Notes: generated by a model not told the origin, from the sequence alone. A stretch of 64,000 nt of DNA from Salticus scenicus (GCA_963930645.1 OZ005661.1:237885861-237949860), one strand, 5' to 3'; shown: positions 23,567-35,004, counted from the stretch's first letter. Made by a program: numbers and translations.

Positions 23567-24858
23567 AACTTAATTATAAAATTTAGTTTTCAGAACTGTT
23601 CAATTCATAATAAATCTAATGATTACATTTAATAATGTGCGTGCATTAAATGTATAATCTTCAATCAAATAAATAGGATTTCCATTATATATATATATAC
23701 AGAGAGAGAGAGAGAAAGAGAGAGAGTTTTTAAATTGAATGAGGATTTATTAATATATATACATATATTTGCTTCTTTATAGAAATATTTTTTTTCTCGA
23801 TATTTTTTAGTACAGCATAAATAAAATAAAATTTAAATTATGAATTTGCACAATACGTTTTTTCTTTCCTAATTTTCTACATTTCCTCTTTCATTTATTT
23901 CAATTCTCTATTATAGAAATAAATGGATGAATGAATAATTTACGATTCAATATTTACGAAATATTTCACATGATTTTCGTTTGTTTGCATTACGTTAAAT
24001 CGTAAAGAAATAAACTTTCAAATTAAAATTGCAATAAAAAATTACTGCTTCTTAGCTCTATTTAAAATTCCAATTTGAATTTGTTTATTATAATTTAACT
24101 GCTTTCTGAAATTACACACAACGCTCTTACCAGTAGTTTTTTAAACGTGATTCAAAGCAACAGTAGCTATACCAATGGACAGAAGTCGCTCGCTGATAAT
24201 CACACGGGAAAAAAAATTCTGTCACCGCAAAGTGTTTGAAGTTATACTTATATTAGAATAATACAGCATCGATTTATATAACTCTCTATTAATCACAAAA
24301 AATCAAATAAACAAACGTATTAGCAGAATTTCTCTGTAGAAATAATGTCATGTGTTTTAGACATTTTTTTTTTTAATCCTAGTACTGTAATTTATCAACT
24401 TTACCAAGTTCTCCCCATGTTGTTATAAAAAAGTAATTTTAATATTTCCTTCTTTCTATATTTTTATAAATGGAAAATTTTTAAACGTATACATTACATG
24501 TACCAACGCACATATATTCTAACTCGTGTATGCTTAACAAAAAAAAAAAAAAAAAAAAAAACTTTATACGCAAATGTTTTTGTAATCATAATTTAAAATA
24601 CAAGTTTATTTTGCTAAACACAAATTGCATTTTAGAATTTTCAAGCAGAAAAATATACACGTTAAATTAACATGAAAACGATTTGCATATTTTATTAGCT
24701 ACATGATTCCAATACTATAACATGTGTAATAAATATTTCCAATGTTCATATATTATAAATTTCAGAGTGCGATTCTCTTACATTATAGGTACAAAACGTA
24801 GAAGCTTAACTTGGATTGGTGAACTTTAATTTTGAATGTATTCCAACAAATTTATTGA
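23567..24858. other. 5' flank of receptor A
   Basis: No gene. It matches the 5' flank of receptor B (51334-52640) in blocks such as TTTTTCAGAACT close to the start codon and TTATTAATATATAT further up, so it likely carries the receptor promoter. A (GA)n tract lies at 23701-23725 and poly-A at 24539-24560. No TATA box or other element can be assigned with confidence. Confidence 0.4.
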
Positions 24859-25025
24859 AATTTTATTTTTTCGACTGAGTGAAGTTGTAAAAATTGTATT
24901 TCTTTCTCCCATTGTTTAATGGTGTTTTCCTTTACCTGCGGCTTATTTCTGTCGAGCTATCTACGTGATAGACCAGATGTTTCTGCCTAAAGGTTGTCTG
25001 AGTGAGTAATGCCAACCGGTTGTCG

Positions 25026-25097
25026 GCCTGGATAGCTGAAATGGTAAAGCCTTGACCTTGTAAGTCAAAGATCCGGGGTTCGACTCCCAGTCCAGGC
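25026..25097 (+). tRNA. tRNA-Thr (anticodon UGU)
   Basis: The 72-base sequence folds as a cloverleaf. The acceptor stem GCCTGGA/TCCAGGC is perfect. The anticodon stem TTGAC/GTCAA holds loop CTTGTAA, giving anticodon TGT. The T arm has loop TTCGACT with one mismatched pair. The internal promoter boxes are intact: box A TAGCTGAAATGG and box B GGTTCGACTCC. A TTTT pol III stop lies at 25102-25105. No intron and no encoded CCA, as expected for a eukaryote. It is probably functional but could be a recent pseudogene copy because it sits in an inverted-repeat cassette. Confidence 0.88.
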
Positions 25098-25101
25098 ATT
25101 A

Positions 25102-25105
25102 TTTT
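25102..25105 (+). terminator. pol III T-run terminator of tRNA-Thr
   Basis: Four Ts start four bases after the last tRNA base, a normal RNA polymerase III stop. Confidence 0.7.
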
Positions 25106-25128
25106 CACTCAGTCGGAAAAATAAAATT

Positions 25129-26375
25129 TTAAAAAATATGATTTTCTTCCAATCAGTTGATTGTGTGATTTTAATAAAAATTGTATTCGAACAAGGTTTA
25201 AATATGGTTATGATTTCGGATTGTCTATCTGGCTCCAACTTCAATAAATATTTATAGAATTTCTGTAAACTTACATAGAAATCCACTTTGGCATTTTCTC
25301 TATTCAATGTGGTGTAAAAATATTCATCGGTTTGTGTACAGGGCCTTTCAAAAGTATTACAAACATTTGCTATTAATGAGAAATATTTCTCTGTGCTATG
25401 TTTTCATAACTTTCTATTGCATATTATATATTGAAATTGACAGTTTTTATACTAATGTGTAAAAGAGTGATTTTTAGAGAATATGGCATGATTAGCGTAG
25501 AAGTTTAAAAAGCTACGCAAAACAAATTTAGGTACATTAAGCTTTATAGTTGAGAATTGCTTTAGTGGCATTTTTATTTGTGTTATGTAACTCTAACACT
25601 TTCCAACATTGCTTTAAAGTAATTATGATTTGTTTTAGATTCTGTCTTATTCTGCATGATTATATCTGCAGATGGATATGCCATGCGGTCTCTCGGTAGC
25701 TTTCCTTAAATCTTCATAAAACTCGTTCAAACTCATATGTATGTTATTCAAGTTCGCTATAGATTTTTTCTAGTAAAAATGGTGTAAATATCACAAAACT
25801 TTTGCGTACAAGAACATCCAAAAATGCTTCAAAGAACTGAGTTCTATGAGAGGTAATTGCCTAAACCATGTTTTAATATCTCTGCATTGCACACTGCCTA
25901 ATCCTAATAACTTTTTCTTTTTGTTGTTGTTGTTGTTTTTGTATACATGAAAAATGTTTTTATATAACATAATGTGTAAATAATATTGTACGATATGTGA
26001 AAAATTATGCTATTTCACACAAAAATATTCAGATACACAAGGGGCTATAATTTAAAAATGCTTTAATTGCATTTTCAGTTGTTCAAAGAATTTTATCACA
26101 TATTAAAACTGTTTAAACGTGATTATAACTTTGGTTAGAGTTTCCATCTGTATTTCGCGCTTCAATTACAATTGGCTACTGCACGTTTTCTTATAAAAAA
26201 AAGTAATAATATTACAATTTATTGGTAGACAGGGATTCACAAAATATTTACAATACATTATGGTATATATGAGAAGTATTTGTTTAACACCAATTTTAAT
26301 ACATTTACATTGCATAGGTTATAAAGAAATTATTTCAGAATATTCAGATACAAACAGTTCTTTGTGCAGAAAGAA
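25129..26375. other. gene-free duplication DNA
   Basis: Continues the match to copy B (52650-53040 and 54880-55740). The 80-codon minus frame at 25065-25307 overlaps the tRNA and is spurious. Confidence 0.45.
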
Positions 26376-27878
26376 CTAGTATGTTGTGGCCACCACAAGA
26401 CTTTCTTCTATATTTACCTATACATATTCAATCAATAATAATATTTAAAAAAAAAAAAAAAAAAAAAAAAAGTATGATTTTATTTCTAAGTTTTTTTTTT
26501 TTTTTTTTTTTTTTTGGTTAAAAGTAAAAAAAATCGATAACTTTGTTTTAAATTATCACAGATTTATAGTTCAACCATTCGTTTTAAAGCTATTGACGAG
26601 ATCTTTCGAAAGATACCCATCTTGAAAATTTACCCCCCCGGGGAGTACTTCCCCCCCAGGGGGGGGGGAACCGGTGCCCCCACATGCACAAAATTTTTTT
26701 CGTAGTTAACTACTACTATTATCAATAATTGATATTAATTTTACAATCACAAGTTTAAAATAACGCTCATTATGTACATTTATACGAAATTTTGTCCTAT
26801 ATTGCCATGTTAAAAATTTAGAAAAAATGCGATCACAGCGCCACCTGTTGAGCTATTGATCCCTAAATGTAATCAGGACCAGTTTATGTCGGGGACCAAC
26901 TAAATACCAAGTTTGGTTAAGTTTCTTTAAAAAAAAAAAAAAATACGATTTTTTTTTTCTAAGTTTTTTTTTTGTTAAAAGTAAAAAAATCGATAACTTT
27001 GTTTGAAATTGTCACAGATTTATAGTTCAACCATTCGTTTTAAAGGTATTGACGAGATCTTTCGAAAGATACCCATCTTGAAAATTTACCCCCCCCGGGG
27101 GGGAGGTAATTCCCCCCCCCAGGGGGGGAACCGGTGTCCCCACATGCACAAAATTTTTTTCGTAGTTAACTACTACTATTATCAATAATTCATATTAATT
27201 TTACAATCACAAGTTTAAAATAACGCTCATTATGTACATTTATACGAAATTTTGTCCTATGCTGCCATGTTAAAAGTTTACATAAAATGCGATGACAGCG
27301 CCATCTGCCGGGCGATTGATCCCAAAATCTAATCAGACCCTTTCCATGTCAGGGTCCAACTATACACCAAGTTTGGTTCAATTTCATTCATCGGTTCGTG
27401 AGATACGGTGTGACATACGAAATTTTGCGATCACAGCGCCACCTGCTGGACGATTGATCTCCAAATCTAATCAGCACCATGCCCCGTCAGGTTCCAACTA
27501 TATACCAAGTTTGGTTGAATTTCATTCATTAGTTCGTGAGATACGGTGAAAAATACGAAAATTTGTCCTATACTGCCATGTTAAAAATTTACATAAAATG
27601 CGATCACAGCGCCACCTGATGGGCTATTGATCCCAAAATCTAATCAGCACAATGCCCCGCCAGGGTCCAACTATATACCAAGTTTGGTTGAATTTCATTC
27701 ATTGGTTCGTGAGATACGGTGAAAACACTAAACCACAGACAGACAGACAGACATTTTTTAAAAACTATCAATTCGTGTTCAGGACACCCCAAAGCGTGTA
27801 GATCCGTCAAAAAACGGAGGTCGAAAATTTTCGTGAATCCAATACTTTCTCTATATTACATATAGAAGAAAGTAAAAA
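26376..27878 (+). mobile_element. F1 Helentron/DINE-like element, copy a
   Basis: The 5' end is ACTAGTATGTTGTGGCCACC, followed by ACAAGACTTTCTTCTATATT. The interior contains two long repeats each with C-run/G-run blocks (26631-26671 and 27089-27128). Then come three or four units of about 130 bp with GCGCCACCTG, CCAAGTTTGGTT and GTTCGTGAGATACGGT, a CAGA tract at 27737-27752, and a 3' hairpin ACTTTCT...AGAAAGT ending GTAAAAA at about 27878. Copy B reads straight across (near 55740), which fixes the ends. Frames such as 27292-27549 are translations of the minisatellite, not genes. Confidence 0.75.
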
Positions 27879-28064
27879 AGGAAATAGAGTTTATAGTACC
27901 ACAATAACCTGTTTAAATTAATTATGCGACATAAATGCAAAATGCTGTATGGAAATTTTTCTTAATATGAGAATCATTTTTGTGCACCAGATGGTGTATT
28001 AAAAGGTTTTAGGCAATATTAAAAGGTTTTACCTGCACAAACAAAAAATAGTTTTAATACTTTT

Positions 28065-28101
<37 letters not shown>

Positions 28102-28107
<6 letters not shown>

Positions 28108-29580
28108 ATGTGGTCACCACATGATTTCCTTATACACCTTTAGAAATATATACATAATGTTAAAAGCATTGTAATTGGACCCGAGATAATTGGCTAAAAA
28201 TATTTAAAAATTGCATTATCACCGTGTTCTGAGCTTTTCTGAAAGTTTCAAATGTCTAGCTATTCGAGAAGTTAGTTAAAAATCGATTGTAAACTTTGTA
28301 CTGATAACACTGCGAAAGGCTGCAGGGACCCTAAGCAGTTGGCTAAAAGTATTTTTAAAATGCATTTTCATCGTGTTCTGAACTATTCTGAAAGTTACAA
28401 ATGTCGGGATGTTAGTTAAATAAATTTTCTGTTCAATCATATAAACGCTGCTGGAGGCAGCCGGTATCCGAAACAGTTGGCTAAAAATATTTAAAAAATA
28501 CATTGTCAACGTGTTCTGAGCTTTTCTGAAAGTTTCAAATGTCTAGCTAGTCGGGAAGTCAGTTAAAAATCGATTGCAATATTTGTACTGGTAATGCTGC
28601 CGAAGGCAGAAGGGACCCGAAACAGTTCTCTAAAAGTATTTAAAAAATGCGTTTTCTCCGTGTTCTGAACTATTCTGAAAGTTTCAAATGTCTAGCTGAT
28701 CGAAAAGTTTGTTAAATAAATTTTCTGTTGAATCATATAAACGCTGCTGAATGCAGCAGGTATCCGAAACAGTTGGCTAAAAATAATTTAAAAAATGCAT
28801 TGTCAACTTGTTCTGAGCTTTTTTGAAAGTTTCAAATGTTTAGCTGGTCGGGAAGTCAGTTAAAAATCGATTGCAAGATCTGTAGTGATAACGTTGCCGA
28901 AGGCAGCAGTGACCCATTTCTATTTGCTAAAAATATTTAAAAAATGCATTGTCGCTGTGTCCTAAAAGTTTCAGATGTCTAGCTAGTCGGGAAGGTGGTT
29001 AAATAATTTTTCTGTTGAATCATATAAAAGCTGCTGAAGACAGCAGGTATCCGAAACAGTTGGCTAAAAATATTTAAAAAATGCACTGTCAACTTGTTCT
29101 GAGCTTTTCTGAAAGTTTCAAATGTCTAGCTAGTCGGAAAGTCAGTTAAAAATCGATTGAAAAACTTGTCCAAACCGTTTTTTAATTATTACCGTTTTTT
29201 GATACATTATGGCCAAAACCGATGTATTTTTATTCATTATGAACCTAATTTTCCTAAATATCTCGAAAACGGAAAATCATACGCACAAATTCCAAAAAGA
29301 GAGGTGCACAACTAGATGCTATAACAAACCTATGTACCAATCCGCAACTTTCTACGTTCAACCGTTTTTGAGTTATGCGACATACACACACACAGACACA
29401 CATACATACAGACATCACGAAAAATCGTGTAAAGTTGGTTATATCTCTAAAACGAGAGCTCGTGTTAAGACGACACTTGTATGTGTACAACTACACATCA
29501 TGACAGTCACACATATAAATTGACAACATTCAGCGATCATTCGTTTTCGAGCAATTTGAAATACAAAATCCGTTTTGCAA
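28102..29580 (+). mobile_element. F2 Helentron/DINE-like element, 3'-truncated
   Basis: Starts ATCTGATGTGGTCACCACAT right after an A-run of about 35 bases (28069-28103). It follows the same minisatellite, (CA)n tract (29386-29403) and spacer as the copy at 12357. It stops at ...AATCCGTTTTGCAAA near 29578 without the 3' hairpin, where SINE sequence begins. Confidence 0.7.
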
Positions 29581-29584
29581 ACCC

Positions 29585-29690
29585 ACCATAGGCCAAGCTA
29601 TTCTGCGCTCAAAGATGATAGACGTGAGGTGCCGGATTCGATCTCAGGTCGCACTTTTAGGCCTAGTGGGTTCACCAACCGCCGAGGGAA
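29585..29690 (+). mobile_element. partial SINE, 5' part only
   Basis: Matches the promoter part of the SINE at 9545: TTCTGCGCTCAAAGATG, AGACGTGAGGTGCC and box-B-like GGATTCGATCTC. It stops before the body. It replaces the missing 3' end of the F2 element. Confidence 0.6.
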
Positions 29691-30184
29691 GCTTCATCTC
29701 CCCTCCCCCAATTTGCTTAACTGATTAAACTCTGTGGATCTCTACCCGCATATTTGCAACTTTGCCTTTCAATGAACAGGGATATTAATAATATATAACA
29801 CAAGACAAAAGCAGTACTGTATTCTAGAAATCCCAATATTTAACGTTACATTAAAAAACACAATATTTAACACTATATCGATTTTTAAACAAAATACTAT
29901 GTCATTTTTCTTTTTTTTACTTTTGACAACTTAATGACAACTTGCCCCAATTTTGGTCATAAAAATATGCTAGACCAGGAGTAGTCAATCTCTTTACACC
30001 TACCGCCCACCTTTGTATCTCAGTTAGTAGCAAAATTTTCAAACTGCCCATCGGTTTCATATGGTAATAGTGATTTATAAAATACGAAAGTAACATTTTT
30101 ATATAAATTTTTTAAACTAAGTTATAGCAAGTTAAAGCATATAATAATAATAAATATATCCATTTCTGTCCTTTTTTTTTTTTA

Positions 30185-30219
<35 letters not shown>

Positions 30220-30847
30220 AAGTCATTCAAATTAAAGCATATAATAATAATGAATATATCCATATCTATGCTTTTTTTTTTTTTTTTTTTAATAAAAAGT
30301 CATTCAAATTAAAGAGAAGGAAGTGCTTCGGAATCGGAAAAAATCTCTATCACCCAGCATAAAATCTGAAACGGCCACTAGTTGGCGGCAGGTATCTAGC
30401 TAGCTATCACTATGATAGACACAAAAAATAAATAACGACAACAGTAACTTTCTTTTTTAGGACAGAGATAAATTTGTAAAATCTAAACCATTTAGCATTA
30501 TAGCTTAAGCATATAAACCATTTGCAGACGTTTTTTTCTTTTCATTGTTTGGCATTGAATTTTGGGGTATAGTTGCTTATTTAAAGAAATTATGAACTTA
30601 TTTTAGAAAATGCATATATATTTTTTATTATTGCATTTATTAGCTGATTTAGGACAATATGTAATACAGTATGTCTATTTCAAATGTACAAGGTAGGTTT
30701 AAAAATGGTGCTTGCAACAGTAAAGTTCTAACTTTTTAAAATGCATTTTTTTTTGTTTACTATTTCTTTCACACAGCGATTTTCCGTTCTTGCCCTTTCT
30801 TGCGTTACACTTTAAATGAACTTGCAAACATTTTTGGCTTTATTTAA
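29691..30847. other. gene-free; probable hAT end at 29975
   Basis: CAGGAGTAGTCAATCTCTTT followed by ACACCTACCGCCCACC at 29976 looks like the end of a hAT-type non-autonomous element. A possible partner, GTTGGCGGCAGG at 30382, is weak. (ATA)n tracts and two near-repeats (30137 and 30236, AAAGCATATAATAATAATRA) fill the middle. No gene seen. Confidence 0.4.
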
Positions 30848-31200
30848 AACTAGCAGACTTTGTCCGCTTCGCTGGGCACTATTTAAGTGAGTTGTCAGAA
30901 TTCCATATCATTATTGAATACCTATGTTAAAGTTCCCGCTGTGTTCGGTAGAGGTTTTTCCCACTCGCAACGTGGGACGTCTGAGTCCACGCTGCCTTCG
31001 GTATCAATTTAGCCGCTTCTTACTTCCCCTTCCCCAGCGGGTAAGATCGAAGTTTTGTGAAATCCCGCAGATCCCATAGATTTTCCAAGGCAAATTTAGC
31101 GCTAAAAGGGAGCTCTCGAATTTGCTCCTTTGCAATGCCCTCTCCCCCCCCCCCCCCCCATACTCAAGTCTAGTCTCCTCATGTGCAATTTCTTCACCGT
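30848..31200 (+). mobile_element. fragment of ACTAG/CTTCGCTGG element
   Basis: Starts ACTAGCAGACTTTGTCCGCT then TCGCTGGGCAC, the same head as 1110. The following 300 bases (CGCTGTGTTCGG, CGCTGCCTTCGG) resemble only parts of the other copies, so it is either a different subfamily or rearranged. A C-run lies at 31145-31160. Confidence 0.5.
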
Positions 31201-31476
31201 GAAATAATTTGGGGCTGACTTATACTTACAAACAACACGGTCGTTTCTTGCCAAGATGTTTACTTACTTAATTGCGATTTTAATTCAGCGGTAAAATGAC
31301 AAAAAAAAATTAAAATAAATTAAAATAAAAACCTTTAAAGGGCTTTATTGCTAGAACTATACGAAAGTAATTTAAAGAAATGAATACAATTGCCTATGGA
31401 AGAATAGATTAAAGTAAGACCTGTCGTACTAAATTAAATTCTTTTCACAAAGAATGTAACCAGAAGTTTATTTTAA

Positions 31477-31517
<41 letters not shown>

Positions 31518-31609
31518 CAGGGTCCGAAATTTCAACTTCGATTACACTCGCTGAAAAGAATAGTTATTCGCCACAAAATATGATTAACTTACTCTATTTT
31601 TTACGTATA

Positions 31610-31665
31610 AGGTGACCAGAATATTTTATTGGAAAAAGAGAAGACATTACACATTGTCTTTTGTT

Positions 31666-31702
<37 letters not shown>

Positions 31703-33030
31703 GAAGACATTCAATTTTGAAAAAGATGTCATTTTAGAGGACACAAAATTGAATAAAAATGATTATAAAAACCGATTCAAAAGCTACTTCACACAAGTGG
31801 TGGAAACATTTTTATCTCAAAGGATGAATTTGGATCAGTACACCTTAATTTAAATTAATTATATACGGATACGAGAGGAAAAATCCCTAATGTTTATTGG
31901 TGTCGCTGATCCATAGAGATATTTTTTTTTAATTATTAATTTTTGCTATCGACATTTTTTTTTTTTTTTTTTTTTTTTTGTACTTTTATGCAGTTGCATA
32001 AAATGTTAGTTGACACTTTTTTTTATTAAAATTATAATCATAAAAGAAAAATTAAAATTTGCAAATGTAAAAGTAAAATTTATATTCGGCAGATAAAACG
32101 ATTTGTTTTAACGAACAATCTTTCTTTATCGACAATTTATAAAAGTTCTCACAAGTATAACCTAAATTAGTCTTATTAGTTAATAAGTTTTTTTTAAGTA
32201 GGTACATAAAGGGGATTTTTTTCACATATCTATAGTTTGTTAATTGAACAGTCGCTTTGTGGGAGCGTTTTCGCCAGGAGGACATAAAATGAATTCAACT
32301 AACTTTTGCATATTTTTGTGAGGTGGTGGCAGTGTTATCATTAAGGCCAATTGTTTGCACAGGGGCTCTAGGCCTGAGTAATAGAGTCCTCCGTGGGGTA
32401 TTTCTAAGACGTCCAAGCCCATATTTACGCTAGTTTCGGAGAAAACCATGGAAAAATAATGGTTAAGCCAACGAGCGTGACCGGGTATCGAACCCAGCGC
32501 CTCGCGTATACCAGTTTCGAGGACAGAATCACTTGATCACTTGTGATCCTATTTTTATGAGGAACTTTATTCATGCAATAGTGAGAACACACGTCAATCC
32601 ACCGTGTACCAACCGGAGCACCACTTTCTTAATGATTTCATGTAAATTCAATAGTGATTCCGTGATCTGGATCAAAGAACCATACAAATATAGGGAATAC
32701 TTTTATTTCTTTGTGATCTGAATAGGCATAAACCATAATATGCTTTGGAAAGTTTATTAGAAAGTTGTTATTTTGCTAACCTAACGCAGAAAAAGTTAGT
32801 GTTCACCATTCGACACAGCCAACAGCCGATTGAGCTTCCCAGTTTTGAGAATTTTTTGAAATTAAGGACTAAATCCTTTTCATTTGAAAATGAGGACAGA
32901 GGACGAAAAACATAAAAAAGAGGACTTTTTAGTCCTTTAATGTTTTTTTTTTTTTTTTTTTTTTTCGTTTAAGATGGTAGAGCGTTGAAAAAGAAGACTG
33001 TCCTCTTAAAAAGAGGTTGTCTGGCTACTT
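31610..33030. mobile_element. nested element with AAGGTGACCAGA ends
   Basis: The left end TAAGGTGACCAGAATATTTT and the right end complement TAAAGTAGCCAGACAACC are inverted. Subterminal GAGGACA/TGTCCTC motifs recur (31735, 32891, 32999). It resembles widespread hAT-type ends. It lies inside the CAGGGCCCG element and contains a SINE. The open frames at 32052-32449 cross the SINE and are not credible. Confidence 0.5.
32345..32551 (-). mobile_element. tRNA-derived SINE, copy 2
   Basis: On the minus strand: GGATCACAAGTGATCAAGTG at the promoter end, then GCGCTGGGTTCGATACCC (box B). The body follows: TTTTCTCCGAAACTAGCGTA, AAATATGGGCTTGG and a GGCCTAGAGCCCC tail near 32365. It is more diverged than copies 1 and 3. 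Confidence 0.7.
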
Positions 33031-33195
33031 TACTTAAGATTAGCATAATTTTACGTTTTTAAATCGATATTTTTTTTTCTTTGGTAGCACCTTATACTGT
33101 AAGAATTCTATCTACATTTAGACCGAAATTTTACTCGCCACAATAAAATTTCCACTAGCCAATGGCTAGCTGGCGAGCGGAAATTTCGTGCCCTG

Positions 33196-33660
33196 TATAT
33201 ATATATAAATTTCTTTTAACAAGGTTTTACCACGTATGTTTTAGTTTTCTCTTTGTTATGTATCTTATTTGTTAGTGTTTTCCGAAGACATAAAATTCAC
33301 CTCTCTTCAAAAAGAGTTCATAATATATGTAGTAGTAGGGATGGATATCATGCGGTTGTTTCAACATGAGAATTTTTCAACAAAAATTGAAATATGAACA
33401 TTAATTGCATTTAAAATGATGTAACTTTCATTGATTTTTCATTAATCTTGTACATAAAGGAAACGACAACGCTTTAGCTTTAACTTAATCATATTGAATT
33501 ATTTCTGTTACCATTGTTGGCAACAACAATTTAAATAAATTATTAACTTTAGACTTCTGGTTCACTTCTCTTTTTTCTTGCTTAGGTAACGTAAAAGAAC
33601 GTAAATAATCAGTTGAAACCGGATCATGAAATGGAGGAAAGTCAAATATTGCCTTTGAAA
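33196..33660. other. gene-free AT-rich stretch
   Basis: No gene, RNA or element end recognised. Confidence 0.4.
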
Positions 33661-33670
33661 ACTTTTTTTT

Positions 33671-33898
33671 TTTTTCAGGGTCTGGTAGAAAAGCAGTGAA
33701 TAATTTGTATTATGGACATGCATGCTCTGTGGAAGTTATGAAAACAGTCCGCGAGGAAAATGCAAGTATGAAATAGGTCAGATGGGCGGAGGACCTGTTG
33801 CAGGAGATATAGATCCAGCACCTACGCCTCCTCCCCGGCTACCTGTAAAAATCAAATGGTGGGCTTTTTTTATCTGCTGCTATGAAGCAGGCATTTAA
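33671..33898 (+). other. exon-like island, 38-codon open frame
   Basis: A T-run ending TTTTCAG at 33670-33679 resembles a splice acceptor, and the following 220 bases are clearly GC-richer than their surroundings. The first frame runs from GSGRKAVNNLYYGHACS to a stop near 33776. A second frame starts at the ATG at 33782 (MGGGPVAGDIDPAPTPPPRL...) and ends at TAA 33896-33898 with a hydrophobic, Trp/Cys-rich tail KWWAFFICCYEAGI. I do not recognise a family. It could be a real small exon, a decayed retrocopy or chance. Confidence 0.3.
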
Positions 33899-34152
33899 AA
33901 TTGCCAAAGATTTAAATAAATCGTCACTTGCCTTTTTTGTTTTGATTTTTTAATTTATTTTCTAATAAACTTTATCTTTTAAAAATTAATTTTGATATTA
34001 TTATTATTTCAAATGCATAATTACACAGGTTAAAATTTTTGAAAGAGATATCTGTTTAATTTTCTATTCAGAAAGAATAATAATTGACTACAAGATCAAC
34101 GTGTAAAATTTTGATTTTATAATTTTGGCTCATCTTTATGTTTTTTTGGATA

Positions 34153-34226
34153 CAACTGTAGAGTTTGCCGACAACTGGATTTCGTGATTTTTCTTTCTCG
34201 CCATTTCGAACGATAACGATGTCGTG

Positions 34227-34259
<33 letters not shown>

Positions 34260-35004
34260 ACCATGGCAACCAGCATAGCAATTAATTACAAACTAATAAT
34301 TATTCATTATTCTATTCTATTTCAGGCGGTGAAGTACTATTATATTAAACGGTCGAATTTTTATTTATTATTATTATTATTATTTTTTTTTTTTTTTAAT
34401 TTATTATTATTTTATTTTGTTTAAGTATGGCATCTAGTAGCAGGGAATAAGGATATTTTTGAGTGAATTATTTAGAGGGAGGGAAATGTTTTTGGATTTT
34501 TTGAAAGAATGTGAATTAATTAAACGAAGTATGCAGTAACACGTGTTTAGCTAAATGTGTATTACTTATCGGTAAGTTACGGAATTTCAAAGATTTTTCC
34601 TTTCATGCTATGTAAAGAAGCGTATTTTAAAAACGTGTTTTAAAAATAATTAAAAGAAATGGTAAACGGTATTCTAATATAGATAATCGTATTTTACTAG
34701 TAAGTGTAGAACATTTGAACTGTATAAATGTACGGGAAGCATATATTTATATATTTACGCATATTCATAAACTTTCAAGTAGCGAAATTTAGGACGGTCT
34801 TTTATGACGAATAGTGAGGTAAGTCAATTTTAAATATGTATTTGTTTTATTATTATTAAAAATAAGCTTAATTAACTTTTGTAATGACGCCATTCTGAAA
34901 AACGCATTTTGCTTTTGTTTACGTTTGTAATCCATGGCAACCATTTGCAAAAATGGCCTTTCGCCCTAATCGCCAAATCCAGTTGTGGGCAAATACTATA
35001 GTTA
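34153..35004. mobile_element. MITE with TTTGCCSACAACTGGATTT arms
   Basis: The left arm AACTGTAGAGTTTGCCGACA at 34154 continues ACTGGATTTCG. The right arm, on the complement, is AACTATAGTATTTGCCCACA then ACTGGATTTGGCGA. The interior contains poly-T runs (34227-34255) and CATGGCAACCA twice (34262, 34932). The 66-codon frame at 34224 is a poly-T translation and is discarded. Confidence 0.65.

Larger units (their letters stand above)
24859..25128. mobile_element. inverted-repeat cassette carrying a tRNA gene
   Basis: The left end AAATTTTATTTTTTCGACTG at 24860 is matched by the complement at the right end near 25105-25128. The shared core CGACTGAGTGAA is perfect and one base differs in the T-run. 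Copy B (near 52640) passes from one flank to the other without this block, so it was gained here or lost there. The only recognisable content is the tRNA at 25026-25097. Confidence 0.65.
11280..28070. repeat. segmental duplication, copy A
   Basis: This long segment matches copy B (about 43870-55940) block by block and in the same order and orientation. Examples (A/B) are 11279/43880, 11851/44517, 15545/44690, 17583/45870, 19989/47105, 21840/48520, receptor genes 22280/50047, 24740/52530, 25861/55257, 26041/55397 and 27890/55765. Copy A has extra DNA at about 12030-15535, 15989-16789, 20140-20760, 24855-25185 and 26376-27878. Copy B has extra DNA at about 47115-47338, 48773-49912 and 53044-54016. 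Identity outside the genes looks moderate, so the event is not recent. Confidence 0.8.
31518..33195. mobile_element. hAT-like element, CAGGGCCCG ends, copy 2
   Basis: Ends CAGGGTCCGAAATTTCAAC and the complement of CAGGGCACGAAATTTCC. It is the reverse-oriented relative of 6533-7609: its right end matches the left end of copy 1, including GCTCGCCAGCTAGCCATTGG. It is enlarged by nested insertions at 31610-33030 and 32345-32551. Flanks are (TA)n so the target duplication is unreadable. Confidence 0.7.

Noticed and set aside
25065..25307. 80-codon minus-strand frame
   Set aside because: It begins downstream and ends inside the tRNA-Thr gene; the overlap with a well-formed tRNA makes coding unlikely.
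27292..27549. 85-codon frame with two similar halves
   Set aside because: It is a translation of two F1 minisatellite units and is not open in the other F1 copies.
29209..29523. 104-codon open frame
   Set aside because: It covers the CA tract and spacer of the F2 element, and the other F2 copy does not keep it.
34224..34424. Hydrophobic 66-codon frame
   Set aside because: Its phenylalanine and leucine stretches come from T-runs and TTA repeats.
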